Shown piece by piece: positions 23,874-36,286 of a DNA stretch of 64,000 nt. Origin of the DNA: Glandiceps talaboti (Eukaryota > Hemichordata > Enteropneusta > Spengelidae); NCBI RefSeq assembly GCF_964340395.1, contig NC_135555.1:26658725-26722724 (forward strand). The letters are read 5' to 3'. A model generated the notes under the pieces. That model had not been told where the DNA came from, did not search any database, and saw only the letters and a list, made by a program, of their open reading frames with translations. Every line of letters starts with the position of its first letter. The first letter of the stretch is position 1. Made by a program: the position numbers and the translations under genes.

Positions 23874-25764
23874 ATAGTACCTTTTACCCTAGTGGTGTAC
23901 CTTGTACCCTAATGGTTGATAATGTACCTTGTACCCTAGTGGTGTACCTTGTACCCTTGTGGTTGATAATGTACCTTGTACCCTTGTGGTTGATAATGTA
24001 CCTTGTACCCTAGTGGTTGATAATGTACCTTGTACCCTAGTGGTTGATAATGTACCTTGTACCCTTGTGGTTGATAATGTACCTTGTACCCTTGTGGTTG
24101 ATAATGTACCTTGTACCCTAGTGGTGTACCTTGTACCCTAGTGGTTGATAATGTACCTTGTACCCTAGTGGTTGATGATGTACCTTTTACCCTAGTGGTT
24201 GATAATGTACCTTGTACCCTTGTGGTTGATAATGTACCTTGTACCCTAGTGGTTGATAATGTACCTTGTACCCTAGTGGTGTACCTTGTACCCTTGTGGT
24301 TGATAATGTACCTTGTACCCTAGTGGTTGATAATGTACCTTGTACCCTAGTGGTTGATAATGTACCTTGTACCCTAGTGGTTGATAATGTACCTTGTACC
24401 CTTGTGGTTGATAATGTACCTTGTACCCTAGTGGTTGATAATGTACCTTGTACCCTAGTGGTTGATAATGTACCTTGTACCCTAGTGGTTGATAATGTAC
24501 CTTGTACCCTAGTGGTGCACCTTGTACCCTTGTGGTTGATAATGTACCTTGTACCCTAGTGGTTGATAATGTACCTTGTACCCTTGTGGTTGATAATGTA
24601 CCTTGTACCCTAGTGGTTGATAATGTACCTTGTACCCTAGTGGTGTACCTTGTACCCTAGTGGTTAATAATGTACCTTGTACCCTAGTGGTTGATAATGT
24701 ACCTTGTACCCTAGTGGTGTACCTTGTACCCTTGTGGTTGATAATGTACCTTGTACCCTTGTGGTTGATAATGTACCTTGTACCCTAGTGGTTGATAATG
24801 TACCTTGTACCCTAGTGGTTGATAATGTACCTTGTACCCTAGTGGTTGATAATGTACCTTGTACCCTAGTGGTTGATAATGTACCTTGTACCCTAGTGGT
24901 TGATAATGTACCTTGTACCCTAGTGGTTGATAATGTACCTTGTACCCTAGTGGTTGATAATGTACCTTGTACCCTAGTGGTTGATAATGTACCTTGTACC
25001 CTAGTGGTTGATAATGTACCTTGAACCCTTGTGGTTGATAATGTACCTTTTACCCTAGTGGTTGATAATGTACCTTGTACCCTAGTGGTTGATAATGTAC
25101 CTTGTACCCTAGTGGTTGATAATGTACCTGGTACCCTAGTGGGTGATAATGTACCTTGTACCCTAGTGGTTGATAATGTACCTTGAACCCTTGTGGTTGA
25201 TAATGTACCTTTTACCCTAGTGGTTGATAATGTACCTTGTACCCTAGTGGTTGATAATGTACCTTGTACCCTTGTGGTTGATAATGTACCTTGTACCCTT
25301 GTGGTTGATAATGTACCTTGTACCCTAGTGGGTGATAATGTACCTTGTACCCTTGTGGTTGATAATGTACCTTGTACCCTAGTGGTTGATAATGTTAAAT
25401 TGTACTAGATAAGTTATATTTGTATTTTGTCCCCTTGTACCCTAGTGGTTGATAATGTACCTGGTACCCTAGTGGGTGATAATGTACCTTGTACCCTAGT
25501 GGTTGATAATGTACCTTGAACCCTTGTGGTTGATAATGTACCTTTTACCCTAGTGGTTGATAATGTACCTTGTACCCTAGTGGTTGATAATGTACCTTGT
25601 ACCCTTGTGGTTGATAATGTACCTTGTACCCTTGTGGTTGATAATGTACCTTGTACCCTAGTGGGTGATAATGTACCTTGTACCCTTGTGGTTGATAATG
25701 TACCTTGTACCCTAGTGGTTGATAATGTTAAATTGTACTAGATAAGTTATATTTGTATTTTGTC
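23874..25764. repeat. 27-bp minisatellite array, about 65 copies, with a 333-bp duplication
   Basis: The unit GATAATGTACCTTGTACCCT plus AGTGGTT repeats with occasional 18-bp short units (GTGTACCTTGTACCCTAGTG). The period is a multiple of three, giving open frames of nine-residue repeats (DNVPCTLVV) that I do not regard as genes. From 25,100 to 25,431 and 25,433 to 25,764 a segment including the non-repeat tail (AAATTGTACTAGATAAGTTA) is duplicated at a 333-bp offset. Confidence 0.96.
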
Positions 25765-26004
25765 AGTTGTGTACACCCATTATCAAAAGGCTTTGCAATT
25801 TATCAGTATTATTTACATTAGATGGGAGATATTTACAAATGGCAATATGGGGGAGTGCAATAAATTTATGTTTATCAACCTGACAGTGTGTTACTGTTAG
25901 AAAATATTGGTAGATGATTCACCTTGCAAAATAGGTATATTTACCTAACAAATACTATATGCTACCTTGAACAAGATGTTTTGTTTAAGAATTGGTCAAA
26001 TATA
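25765..26004. other. Unique spacer
   Basis: Non-repetitive AT-rich DNA; nothing supported. Confidence 0.4.
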
Positions 26005-26140
26005 TTGTGTATGTGGTATTTGTAGGGCATTGCCCATGTGTACATAGCTGTATATGTGGTATTTGTAAGGCATTGCCCATGTGTACATAGCTGTATATGT
26101 GGTATTTGTAAGGCATTGCCCATGTGTACATAGCTGTATA
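26005..26140. repeat. 43-bp tandem repeat, 3 copies
   Basis: Three near-perfect copies of a unit containing GGCATTGCCCATGTGTACAT. Confidence 0.93.
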
Positions 26141-26245
26141 TGTGTGTTTGTATATTTGAGATGCTTTTGTGGCATTTTTAATGGTTTTGGTCAATTTTAG
26201 TCTGAATAAAATATTTATGATGTGTGTGAAACTTCAATATCTATT

Positions 26246-26338
26246 TGGATTGATTGATAGATTGATTAATTGATTGATTGATTGATTGATTAATTGATTG
26301 ATTGATTGATTGATTAATTAATTGATTGATTGATTCAG
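26246..26338. repeat. (GATT)n microsatellite
   Basis: Imperfect GATT/AATT tetranucleotide run. A related run with an internal (GATC)n segment lies at 27,116-27,182. Confidence 0.92.
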
Positions 26339-26794
26339 TGATTGTTATTATGAGAATGCCTATATAATATGATAACAAAGAAATAAAGTTTATTCCTAAA
26401 CTACCGGTAACTTTGAAATTTGTTCACCAAGTTGTTTGTGTATATATCTAAACAGAATATGTCAATCTAATGCATCTATTCAATATGTCCATCAAATGCA
26501 ATTATTCCATCTACATAAACTGAGTAATGTCCTGGTTCTATCAATGGGTTCCATCCATCCATGTGTCTGTAATACATCATTTCTCAGAGATGCACAAAGG
26601 TGGCATATCATGTGGTACATATGCACATCACTTTGTTTTGAGAGGTATGCAAATTTGACCAACTGGCAGCCATATTTGGAGTTAAAAATCACTATTTACA
26701 GCAAAATCACTATTTACAAACTGAAAAACTGTCTCCAATCAAGTGTCTACTCCACATTATTAGGTGTACAGGCTTTCTTTTAAGACAGTTACCT

Positions 26795-27037
26795 TTGTCC
26801 CTGGCCTTCAGGGTTTATTATTGAAATCCAGCCATTTCTTAACTATAACAGACACTGTCCCTGGCCTTCAGGGTTTATTATTGAAATCCAGCCATTTCTT
26901 AACTATAACAGACACTGTCCCTGGCCTTCAGGGTTTATTATTGAAATCCAGCCATTTCTTAACTATAACAGACACTGTCCCTGGCCTTCAGGGTTTATTA
27001 TCAACATCAACCCAATTCTTGCCTATCACAGACACTT
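26795..27037. repeat. 60-bp tandem repeat, 4 copies
   Basis: Three essentially identical 60-bp units containing GTCCCTGGCCTTCAGGGTTT, then a diverged fourth. The open frame through it follows from the period being a multiple of three. Confidence 0.94.
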
Positions 27038-27115
27038 TGTCATATTCATTTGTTTCAATTTCTATTAAATCATGTCCACAGGTAATATAGGAGCACAGGG
27101 GACTGCAGGCATGTA

Positions 27116-27182
27116 ATTGATTGATTGATCGATCGATCGATCAATTTATTGATTGATTGATTGATTATTTGATTGAATAATT
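27116..27182. repeat. GATT/GATC simple repeat
   Basis: Short tetranucleotide run including GATCGATCGATCGATC. Confidence 0.9.
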
Positions 27183-28180
27183 AATTTGTGTGGTTAAAAT
27201 AAAACATTTTTTGTGTGATATTGATCAATTGACTGGTTGATTTTCGTGATGTTAAACTTTTCTCCTTCTTTCCCTAGCCAGTTTTCTCTTTCAGCTGTAC
27301 ATAATTCTCTCTTTTATTGACTAAATATATCTTGTCCATTCTTCTCTTATCTGAATTAAAACACCCCTAATATTATATGATTACCAAGGCTTACAGGAAC
27401 AATTTGCTGTATCTCTTATCTTTGGGACAATGTACTATGCCATGTACAAACTATTATAAAGGTTAACCAAGTTTGCACATGGCTGAAAGAGAGAGACAGA
27501 GAGGGGGAGATTAAGGCATACACAAACATGTTCACATCACCCACCTCATCACTAAATATAGGCTTTAGAACTTATTGTGGTGAAGCTGGAAGAAATTTTG
27601 CGAATATACTTGGTAAATGACCGCTCCTGAGGTTTAATTTGGTTCAGATCATGAGCAGAACATTTTACGCTCACCCCTTTAGACCAGATTAATGCCAATA
27701 AATGATGATCACTTGAAGACAAGATGTGCCATTAAAGAAGAGGGGGACGAGCTATATGTTATATTCATGCCCCCCCCCCCCCCCATGCCCTCGCACTCCT
27801 AATTTGTTTTGACTCATGATGTCAAGATGATGATTCGCACGGTGATGTAATGTCCTAGCTGAAATAAAAAACATGCACACTTCGCAAGTTTGGAATACTC
27901 ATGGAGTTGGGGCATAGCTTTTTCAGTTGGTTTATAACTATAGTATTGATATATAGCACGGATTTCAAGTCATGATTGAAAAGTGACAGACTTCCATGTG
28001 TTTCACAGCACAAATAAAATGATTGACACAAGAAAATAACAGTAGAATCCCTATTGTTGACTAGAAAGCAAATTTCGAGAAGCAAACAAGATTCATACTC
28101 GCTGGATGATTTAGTAAATCCGATCGATGAGTCTAATTTTATCACACTGTTTACTACTATGCTAAGAATCTCTCTGCAAA
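27183..28180. other. Unique sequence with a poly-C run
   Basis: About 1 kb without a supported gene. Contains a GAGA-rich patch near 27,487 and a 16-base C run at about 27,769-27,784, the first of many C/G runs that continue to 52.1 kb. Confidence 0.45.
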
Positions 28181-29633
28181 ATACACTCTTTGTCATAAAA
28201 GCTTAGCATTTGGGTGTTTGAGACACACAATCCTTGTCATAAGAGCTTAGCATTTGCCGTTTTGTGCTACAATTTACTCTAAAACAGGACACATCAAAAG
28301 ATGCGTCAGTTCCAGGCGACAAAACAAACACTCCAGTTGAAGGCACACCAACTTGTGTCTGTATCAACTCTCATTGACGGAACCCTTGATGTCTTCTGTT
28401 TTAGAGTAAATTATTGCAGAAAACACCCAAATGCTAAGCTCTTATGACCAGAATTGAGGTGTTCGAAACACTTAATCCTGGTCATAAAAGCTCAGCATTT
28501 GAGGATTTTCTGCAACAATTTACTCTAAAACAGAACACATCAAAGGGCCGTCAACACGGACTGACAGTTCGGATAGTCTACACAACGGGTGTTTTCGGTG
28601 ACCAACACCCGTACAATTCTGACTGTCCGACGCCCTGGCAGTCGCTGGATCATGGATGGGTGGGTACCCATGCTTGTTAGCGAAATTTCATATGTACCCC
28701 TTTTCCAGTTAATATTTGAAAGAAAAGGACCCCCCCCCCCCCCCGCCCATTTTTTTTATAGCGAATCTGGGAGAAAATCAGTTCAAAAACCACCTTCTTT
28801 CAGAAATCAGGGAGGTTTTACCTTCAATGACACCTAATCCATACACTGACACCTAATCCATACACTGAGAGAGAGAGAGTAGAAATTGGGTATCCTACCA
28901 ATATTCTCGGAGGATGATCTAAAAAATTTCCCCCTTTTTACGATTCCACAGACCTACATGGCCGACAAGATGCGAAACATCCATTGGACCGCAACCAAGA
29001 AAACAGGTCGTAAATTGTGATATTGCCATTCTGAAGCATCACTATCACGGTAGTCCTGCTCGCAGATGGTGTACACGTTTAGCTCAAGGGATGACTTATA
29101 GTATGCAAGCAGGATCGACTACTATCACGGCAGAGTACCATCTAATTTGGATGAAGAATCAATGAAGTTTTTTGTAGACACTGGACGTACGTACTCTATG
29201 AAAAGACACAGTGAGAGAGGGGTTAAAAAGGAGACGAGAAATATCAGTGGAAAGCGGGATGGTCACCGAAAACACTGGATATCGCGTAGACGTCTACTGA
29301 CTGCTTGAGCGCTCTCTTCAACGTTGAAAGCGGCATCTTCTGGTGTTCATAAATGCTTGCAATTTGAGAGTTAATGTCAACAATTTACTCTGTTCGACAG
29401 ACCAGAAGTTGGTGTGTTTTAGACACCACACGAAAGTGTAACAGTGTGTAAAGCAGGATGCTTTGAAGAAGTCAACTCCGACTAACGCATCTTTTGATGT
29501 GTTCTGTTTTAGAGTAAATTGTAGCATAAAACGTCAAATGCTAAGCTCTTATGACCAGGATTCAGTGCTTCTCAAACAAGTATTGTGTGTGTCTCAAACA
29601 CCCAAATGCTAAGCTTTTATGACAAAGAGTGTA
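28181..29633. mobile_element. Nested inverted-repeat MITE cluster
   Basis: Outer inverted arms begin TACACTCTTTGTCATAAAAG at 28,182 and end with the reverse complement at 29,632. Inside, a shared arm (GTCATAAGAGCTTAGCATTT, later ATTTACTCTAAAACAG and ACACATCAAAAG) appears four times in alternating orientation: 28,216-28,310, 28,391-28,449, 28,478-28,546 and 29,490-29,572. One hairpin element (28,213-28,450) and one longer element (about 28,475-29,573) can be drawn. The interior of the longer one has a further exact 16-bp inverted pair, GTGTTTTCGGTGACCA (28,589-28,604 with 29,260-29,275). No coding capacity is apparent. Confidence 0.7.
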
Positions 29634-29680
29634 TATATCTTATCAAAACATCTGTTGCATGTATTTTTTCCAGTAAACGT

Positions 29681-29827
29681 TTATGTGTATGCAATACATA
29701 CTCCGTAAACATTCAATCAATATATACCGTATGTGTGTATGCAATACGTACTCCGTAAACATTCACCAATATATACTGTGTGTGTATGCAATATGTACTT
29801 CGTAAAACTTCCAATCAATATATACCG
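29681..29827. repeat. 50-bp tandem repeat, left part (about 3 copies)
   Basis: Units contain GTATGCAATACATACTCCGT and AATATATACC. The array is split by a 620-bp element and resumes at 30,448. Confidence 0.85.
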
Positions 29828-30447
29828 CACTGTACAAGATTTTACCCACAACTCTCCCTGATTTGTACTGTTGGACATCAGCTCATTGAAGTCAGACAAA
29901 TCTCACCTGTGTACAGGATTTTGTATGAATATTTTTGCCATTTTCAAAACATAGAATTGACACTGATGAGTTTCTGAATATATATTTTCATTTGTTTTGG
30001 TATCAATGATTTATTGTAGAAGGAGTAGCAATTTTAGAAATTTGTCAACAGATTTTCTTGAAAGACATGCAAAATATTTTCCACAAAACTAAGGAAAATA
30101 TATGCACCTGTTATGACTTTGCCAAAGATATAGATTTATTTGAATAGGTATGACAAAAGAAATTTACATACTAAAACACATCATACACACTGTCTACCCA
30201 AGTTATTGATACTTTGACATTGAAAAGTGTTTTATTTACAGTACATGTTTCATTTACTTGTTAGCACATTTTATGCAAAATTTAGAACTTTATTTTTGAT
30301 TCCCCAAACGTACTTTTGTTACATATTAATTAAACGTAATTACTATGCTTAAAATGTTGGCAAATATGGGTTATTGAAGAAGTTATAAAATAAGGAACTT
30401 CCAAGCATACCAATCAGAGAGAGTTGTGGGTAAGATATTGCACAGTG
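29828..30447. mobile_element. 620-bp Transib-like MITE with 5-bp target duplication
   Basis: The left end begins CACTGTACAAGATTTTACCC and the right end, read inward on the other strand, begins CACTGTGCAATATCTTACCC. About 35 of the first 40 positions match. TACCG occurs directly on both sides (29,823-29,827 and 30,448-30,452). Neighbouring 50-bp repeat units contain the uninterrupted TATACCGTATGTG, i.e. the empty site. Five-bp target duplications with CAC-starting ends are typical of Transib-superfamily elements, including RAG-like ones. There is no transposase, and the internal DNA is AT-rich and unrelated to other parts of the window. Confidence 0.65.
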
Positions 30448-30530
30448 TACCGTATGTGTATGCAATGCGTACTCCGTAAACTTTCACCAATATATACTAT
30501 ATGTGTGTATGCAATACATACTCCGTAAAG
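30448..30530. repeat. 50-bp tandem repeat, right part
   Basis: Continuation of the 50-bp repeat after the inserted element, about 1.6 units, then unique sequence. Confidence 0.8.
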
Positions 30531-31460
30531 GTTTCACTTTGTTGAGCTGTTTAGGGGCACTTTTTATCGCTACATTATTGCAACATTTTTGGCACTAGGT
30601 TCGAATCAAAGCAACATCACAGGGAAGCGAAGTGGACAGCGTCTTCATTAATATCCCATCGATCATCGGGCATGACGTGGCACAACAAATCGATAGAAAA
30701 CCGCCCACTTTGAGTACGAGGTATTCACACCTCGAACCTCGGGTATAATAAACGATGTCAGAATACTGGTTTAATAATATTTTTCATATGTTTTCCATCT
30801 TCTCAAAGTTCTATGCTTGTGAAAATAGCGTCCTCCTGCCACGTACACGACTTGTCTGATTTAAATCGTTATGTATATTCTTCAACCAGCAGTGGAAGTC
30901 GTTTCGAAAATTTTACCAGCCGATCGACACACTGGTGTCACTTTCAATTCGAAAACCTCCCCGTCAATGCGAATTCGCATTGCCATTTTCGCTGCTATAT
31001 TATGTAGTCTAACACTACAAACAGGTGTGTGTGAGTTAGGATAAAAACTGAATACTAATAAGATGGAGAATGACTTAGTTTCAACCAATGGGTGAACGTA
31101 TTATAATAGACTTTACACTCGAGGTAGAGCGTAACTACTTTGACTGACATGTCAAATAGATATCAGCCTATCAGGATTCATTAAATCAAAGTCACTCCCC
31201 AAATTTTAGTGAAAATAAGCTGTAGCTGTCAGTCAGAGCTGTCAGTGTTATTAAAAGGGGGGAAACTGAGACGCATCCATGGGGAAAGAACGTGCGACGC
31301 TAATATTTTGATCTTTTAGATCTTTCGCTACACTGTGTCAAGCCTATTACTATGTGTTCCAAGCTCGTAGTACTAACAGGTCGATCACACTGCTGAAGTC
31401 CAGCGAAACGGCAACCTTTTTAATAGTTTTCAGTTTCTTCGGCCTGTTTTCAAAATTAGC
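30531..31460. other. Unique sequence
   Basis: About 0.9 kb with no supported gene. Slightly higher in CG dinucleotides than the surroundings but without a coherent open frame. Confidence 0.4.
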
Positions 31461-31463
31461 AGA

Positions 31464-31527
31464 TGGGGGGGGGGGGGGGGGGGGGGGTCATGATGTTTTG
31501 AAAATTGTGGATGGGGGGGGGGGGTCA
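31464..31527. repeat. Poly-G tracts within a GGGGTCAT-type repeat
   Basis: Two long G runs are each followed by GTCAT..GTTTTGAA. The same arrangement recurs at 37,478-37,600 and, inverted, at 34,868-34,960, suggesting a dispersed C/G-tract repeat family. Confidence 0.75.
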
Positions 31528-34500
31528 TTGTGTTTTGAATTATGATGGAAGAAAAAAATCCTGGCATATAGCCTTGTCTGAAATGTGGTACATATAAATA
31601 TTTGTTCTTGTCCCAGTTTCTTACGTGAATCCTTTAATATTACTTATTAGTTCAAACATAATTATACATATACATATACATGTATTACCTAGCTATACCA
31701 CACTAGTTACAGAACATGTCATGTAAATGTTTGGCTGTTTCACAATCAATGCTTCACTTATATTGCACATTGGGGCAAAAGTGAACTTGAAGGTATTTTA
31801 TAAAAGAAGTTAATCTAAAATGTTCTACTGGTCAGTATGAAATTGTCAGTAGGGATTAATACACTTTCTATTTTTGACACTACATGTTTTTGACATTACA
31901 AATCACCACATCTTAACAGATTCCAGTTTATACAGTAGGTATGACCATCTAAAGTTCTCTAACATACCGGTGACTTTACTATACATGCAATATTAATGCC
32001 CCTATACCAATGTTACAGGCCCATTTTTATGTGATATGGTAAACTAATTTAAAACTTACATTTACGTTAGCTTTTTGAAGCTTGGAAATATTACCTCAAA
32101 GGCAATGAACAACCTGAACATTGCATTAATACAAGCAAAAAACTGCACATCTGCCAGGGAAAACCCCAAGGACCCCCTCACCCCCAGAGGTCACTCATGC
32201 ATTCAACCAACAATCAGATGCACCAACAACCTTTTTACTGTCATAATGGTATTAAACTTTTCTTAAATATTTTCACCCTATTCTAATTTGAGATGATATT
32301 GTCTTTTAAAGATGTGAAATGTTTGCCAAGATCGTCTAAAATTGCCTTAAAGGAGCGAGATGACCCCCCTCCCCATCTGTTGACAAGAAACACTCTTTTT
32401 GTTCTTGCAAAAGACACTCTATTCTCAATGCATAACACTGCACACTGCATAGTTAATTTTACATGTTATATTTTCAGTAATTTTAAGTGTATCTGGTAAA
32501 TTGCTAACCAAAATCGATTGTTTCACATGCTCTTTAGATAGGAACCCTATGAGAAGTTTGACTGTCTGTTCACGGACATACAAAATATTCATGGTTTAGT
32601 AACCAAAAGTTCTAGGATATCTCTTAGATTGAGTGAACTATTAATATTGATTAATTCAGCTAATTATCAAGTACAATATTATAAATGGAGTTAATATACT
32701 TGTAAACCCATGTCAATAACTGTCACACATAATGATGTACTTGCATCATATAATGAATTGTTTACATCATATAAAGATATGTTCACATCATATAGTCAAT
32801 ATATTGTTTTCTTTAGACTTAACACAACTGCGGCTTTCCATACATGTACACGTTTGCACTCCTCAAGGCACTTGTTTGTCCTGTTCATAATTGTTCAGTT
32901 TAATCATGGCACTGACTCAAAACGCCACCCACCCCACCCCCACCCCCATTCATTGACCACACTGCTAATTTTAACCAAAATATTTTTGACAGGTTTTGAA
33001 TAATGAAATGTGATAAATGTCATTGGTTTCAAAATAGAAATTAAAAAATGTCATAAAAATGTTTCTGTACTACAGCAGTTTCTAAACTAGATTACTAATT
33101 CAATTCACTTACTACTGGTTATGTTGTCCAGTACATTGCTGGCAACATGATAGCCTTGAAAATAAATACATTCTAATACCAAGGAAATGTAATATTATGA
33201 TCTGCTGACAAAATGTTACTCGCAGTATACATTCACTCAAAGTGGATACTAGATATTCCAGGGGAGATGTAAAATCTAATTTTCCTCCTAACTTTGCACA
33301 GTGTCAGTACTATAGAAGTCCTGGCTACAGTAAATAGCCCTTTACTAGATCATAATCAAACAAGTCTGTGTTTATAACTTTGTTCATCAGTCATTCACAT
33401 AATATATATTCTCTGAGAATCCGATATTAATATTGTCTTCACCTTGGAATATATTTCTTTCTTGGTAGTTTATGATGTAAAACAATAGCAAGAGAAAAGG
33501 GGGTTTCACATGTAGCCTGGTAACATGTATTAAACTTGGTGATGGTCACAGGTAGCAGAGAAGAAGTGAAACACAAACACTGAAAAGTAATTTTTGATAA
33601 GACATGTAGTTTGTACTATAGATATGCAAAGTAACAGTTCAATAGTTTGTACATGTATGATAAATCAACACATTAGGGGTGAGATCAGTAGGTAAAAAAC
33701 TAATTCTTTTAGTAAGGCCTTAGAACCCCTTCCCCATCCCCTTCTGAATAATTTCGTAAAATTGTTGTACACAGCACAATCAATTTCAAATGAGTATGTA
33801 GTATTATGTAGTGCTATGAATACAAAGCCAGTATGTAGTGAGGAAAAATAGCTCTTTTATATGCACAATAAATGTATTTTAGTGCCATGCATAACACATT
33901 TTTTCCAATTTTTCAATCTGACATTTTTAGAATTGTTTGTATTGGGGTACACAACAGATTTCATTATAAAAGACCTCCTCCTACCCCCATCCTACACTAA
34001 AAGAATTTAGTTTTTACCCTACATTGAACTATTGATCTCAACCATAAATCAATTTGGGACTCCTAATTGAGATGATTGTAGTTATCATACATTAGATGTA
34101 CAAACATATATAGGAACTAGACTAACTATATACGTGGACATTGAATATCCAATATCTAGACACAGGCTGGGTCAGGCACTTTCAGTGTTTGTCACATATT
34201 ATTTCAAAGTGTCCTAAATTGGTTATGTTTGTGCACAATTCCACATGTTCAGGTCAATGGAGGAACAGATTTTAGAGCCAGTAAATCTTAAGGTATTTCA
34301 TTTCTTATGTGTTACATGTACAGCTACACATGCAAGTTTTTCTACCACAAGATGACACGATGCAACTCATGGCATGCAATAGCAAGAAGTCATTTCTAAC
34401 AAATAATTGTTGCTTAAAAGGTGGCCATGGTGCAGTGTTGTGATGCCATACCATATGTATTGGATCATGTGTCAAGAGACAGAGTTTATGTTTGTTTGAA

Positions 34501-34560
34501 AGTATATTTATAGCTATTTGTTTATGGTTTATTTTATGCACATTTTTTTTGTTTAATAGC
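31528..34560. other. Long unique AT-rich region
   Basis: About 3 kb without a supported gene, RNA or clear transposon end. It holds short C-rich patches (about 32,165, 32,364, 32,930, 33,725, 33,975). Confidence 0.45.
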
Positions 34561-34603
34561 TCGCACAGCGCCCGCAATTGGCAGCATAGCAGCTCAATGA
34601 CTA

Positions 34604-34685
34604 GTACGCATGCGCATCCTATATACTATGCGATGTTTTTTTGGTGGTTTTACCCAAGGATGCATTGTGACTACGCATGCGCGTT
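34604..34685. promoter_or_regulatory. Pair of ACGCATGCGC motifs (NRF1-like), speculative
   Basis: ACGCATGCGC occurs at about 34,608 and 34,673, close to the NRF1 binding consensus (GCGCATGCGC). Two in 65 bp in otherwise CpG-poor DNA is notable, but no transcription unit is visible next to it. Confidence 0.2.
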
Positions 34686-34867
34686 CTATGTGCGATGTGC
34701 AATCTCCATGCTGAGAGTGCTATCTATGATATCATCATGAGGCAACCGCTCACAAATGAATCTATCCAGCTGTGCGAGCTTAGGAGCTTTGGCCTAGTTA
34801 TGATATTACATGTGTAGACATTTAAGTACAGGAGCATGGCTCATGATTTTGTTTAGTTGAAAACAAG

Positions 34868-34982
34868 GTGACCCCCCCCCCCCTTTATTCCTTTCGTAAA
34901 AATGATGACCCCCTTCTTTGAGTCCCAAATTAAGGTGACCCACTCCCCCCCCCCCGGCCGTAAAAACTGTTCGCTCCCTAAT
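34868..34982 (-). repeat. C-tract repeat, inverted copy of the GGGGTCAT family
   Basis: C runs are separated by GATGACCCCC and end in GTAAAAACTGTTCGCTCCCT. On the reverse strand this parallels 37,478-37,622 (GGGGGGTCATCATGTTTT .. GAAACTGACCGGTCCCT). Confidence 0.6.
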
Positions 34983-36043
34983 CTCCAAATCTCTCTACCA
35001 TTAGATGTGCTGACCTTTACTACATGTGTATAATGATGTCATTTAACTTGTTTCCTTTCGTATGGAAGGAGATATAAGAGGGCTTGAAAAGTCTGTGGTT
35101 GGTTTGTTTGTGTGTGTGTGTGTGTGTGTGTCTGTATCACCATTTCCAAACAAACGGCTGCATCAATTCGAACAAAATTTGATAGACATGTTTCGTAGGG
35201 TAATGGCAAGAACTGATTAGGTTTTGATAATAATACGATGAATATTAATGACCAATTTGAGTAATTAATCGATCGATCGTCGTGTCGAAAGTGTGCCACC
35301 ATAATGTCGATGTAAGGTAAACCATGAAGCTACAGTTAGCTGGCTCTACACTGAGAAAGACTCTGTTTTCAGGGGTTTCGTGCCAACCTTAATTTGTATT
35401 TCCCTTGGATCTGCACTCTGCATTGGCTTGACAAACACGAGAAAAAAGAGTTAAGACAGAGGCAAGATATTTAAGTGACCAGAAAACAACTTTTTTTCTT
35501 GGCCTTAAAATAGGTTTACAATAAGCACAGTGTTCACAAACAGGTGAAATATTTATCATCGTTTCAATTTCGTCAAATATGGACATATCATTTTCAAATT
35601 TCACACACTAATGCACAGACGAATAAAGAGAAATCGTGTCTTTTTAGATTTTCTATTAGAAGTTTAGGAAGTATTATATTGACCATGTTCTACCGCTGTT
35701 TGTTGCAAGGCTTGTACATAATCATTTATCTAGCTCTGTATCTCAGGATATAAATACACTCTCACATATTTATCAAGTGTAATAATCTATAATTGATACC
35801 CAAATGTGTATGGTCAAAATATGGAAACAAGACCAAGCCTCGCCTAGCCTATGAAGAAAATTTCGCGACAATGTATCAATAATGGTGACCTATACATTGA
35901 CCTCGAAGTAGTGTACAGTGAGGGCACGCCACTCAACAAAATCTTGACAATTTTCCCGTAGTGATTAAAGGAATGTGAAATAGTCTACATGCAACGAGTA
36001 GACAGACCGACTTGTAAACTCGTGGTGGGGCAGAAGGAAGTTC
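34983..36043. other. Unique sequence with a short (TG)n run
   Basis: Contains a (TG)n run at about 35,110-35,131 and no supported gene. Confidence 0.4.
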
Positions 36044-36052
36044 AAAACGCAC

Positions 36053-36286
36053 CAATCTGATTAAAATCCGATGTAGATGTCGGCTAATCGTGCATTGCTA
36101 TCTTACCATCGTTATTTAGCTTGAATTGACCTTCGTAGTAGATGTTTACGTTTTTAGCCTGATCGCCTCCTCTAGAGGAGGCTAAAAACGTAAACATCTA
36201 CTACGAAGGTCAATTCAAGCTAAATAACGATGGTAAGATAGCAATGCACGATTAGCCGACAGCTACATCGGATTTTAATCAGATTG
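36053..36286. mobile_element. 234-bp foldback MITE with 9-bp target duplication
   Basis: An almost perfect palindrome: the left arm starting CAATCTGATTAAAATCCG is matched by the right arm ending CGGATTTTAATCAGATTG. I see one arm mismatch (GTAGATGTC versus GTAGCTGTC) and a short asymmetric centre around CCTCCTCTAGAGGAGG. AAAACGCAC is directly repeated on both sides (36,044-36,052 and 36,287-36,295). A 9-bp duplication with long arms fits a Mutator-like or other foldback DNA element. The near identity of the arms indicates a young insertion or ongoing arm conversion. Confidence 0.85.

Noticed and set aside
5909-25764. CRISPR-like regular repeats
   Set aside because: The arrays are head-to-tail without unique spacers, unit sizes vary by array, and the context is eukaryotic.
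26764-27090. 108-codon plus-strand frame over the 60-bp repeat
   Set aside because: Four copies of a repeat whose period is a multiple of three explain it.
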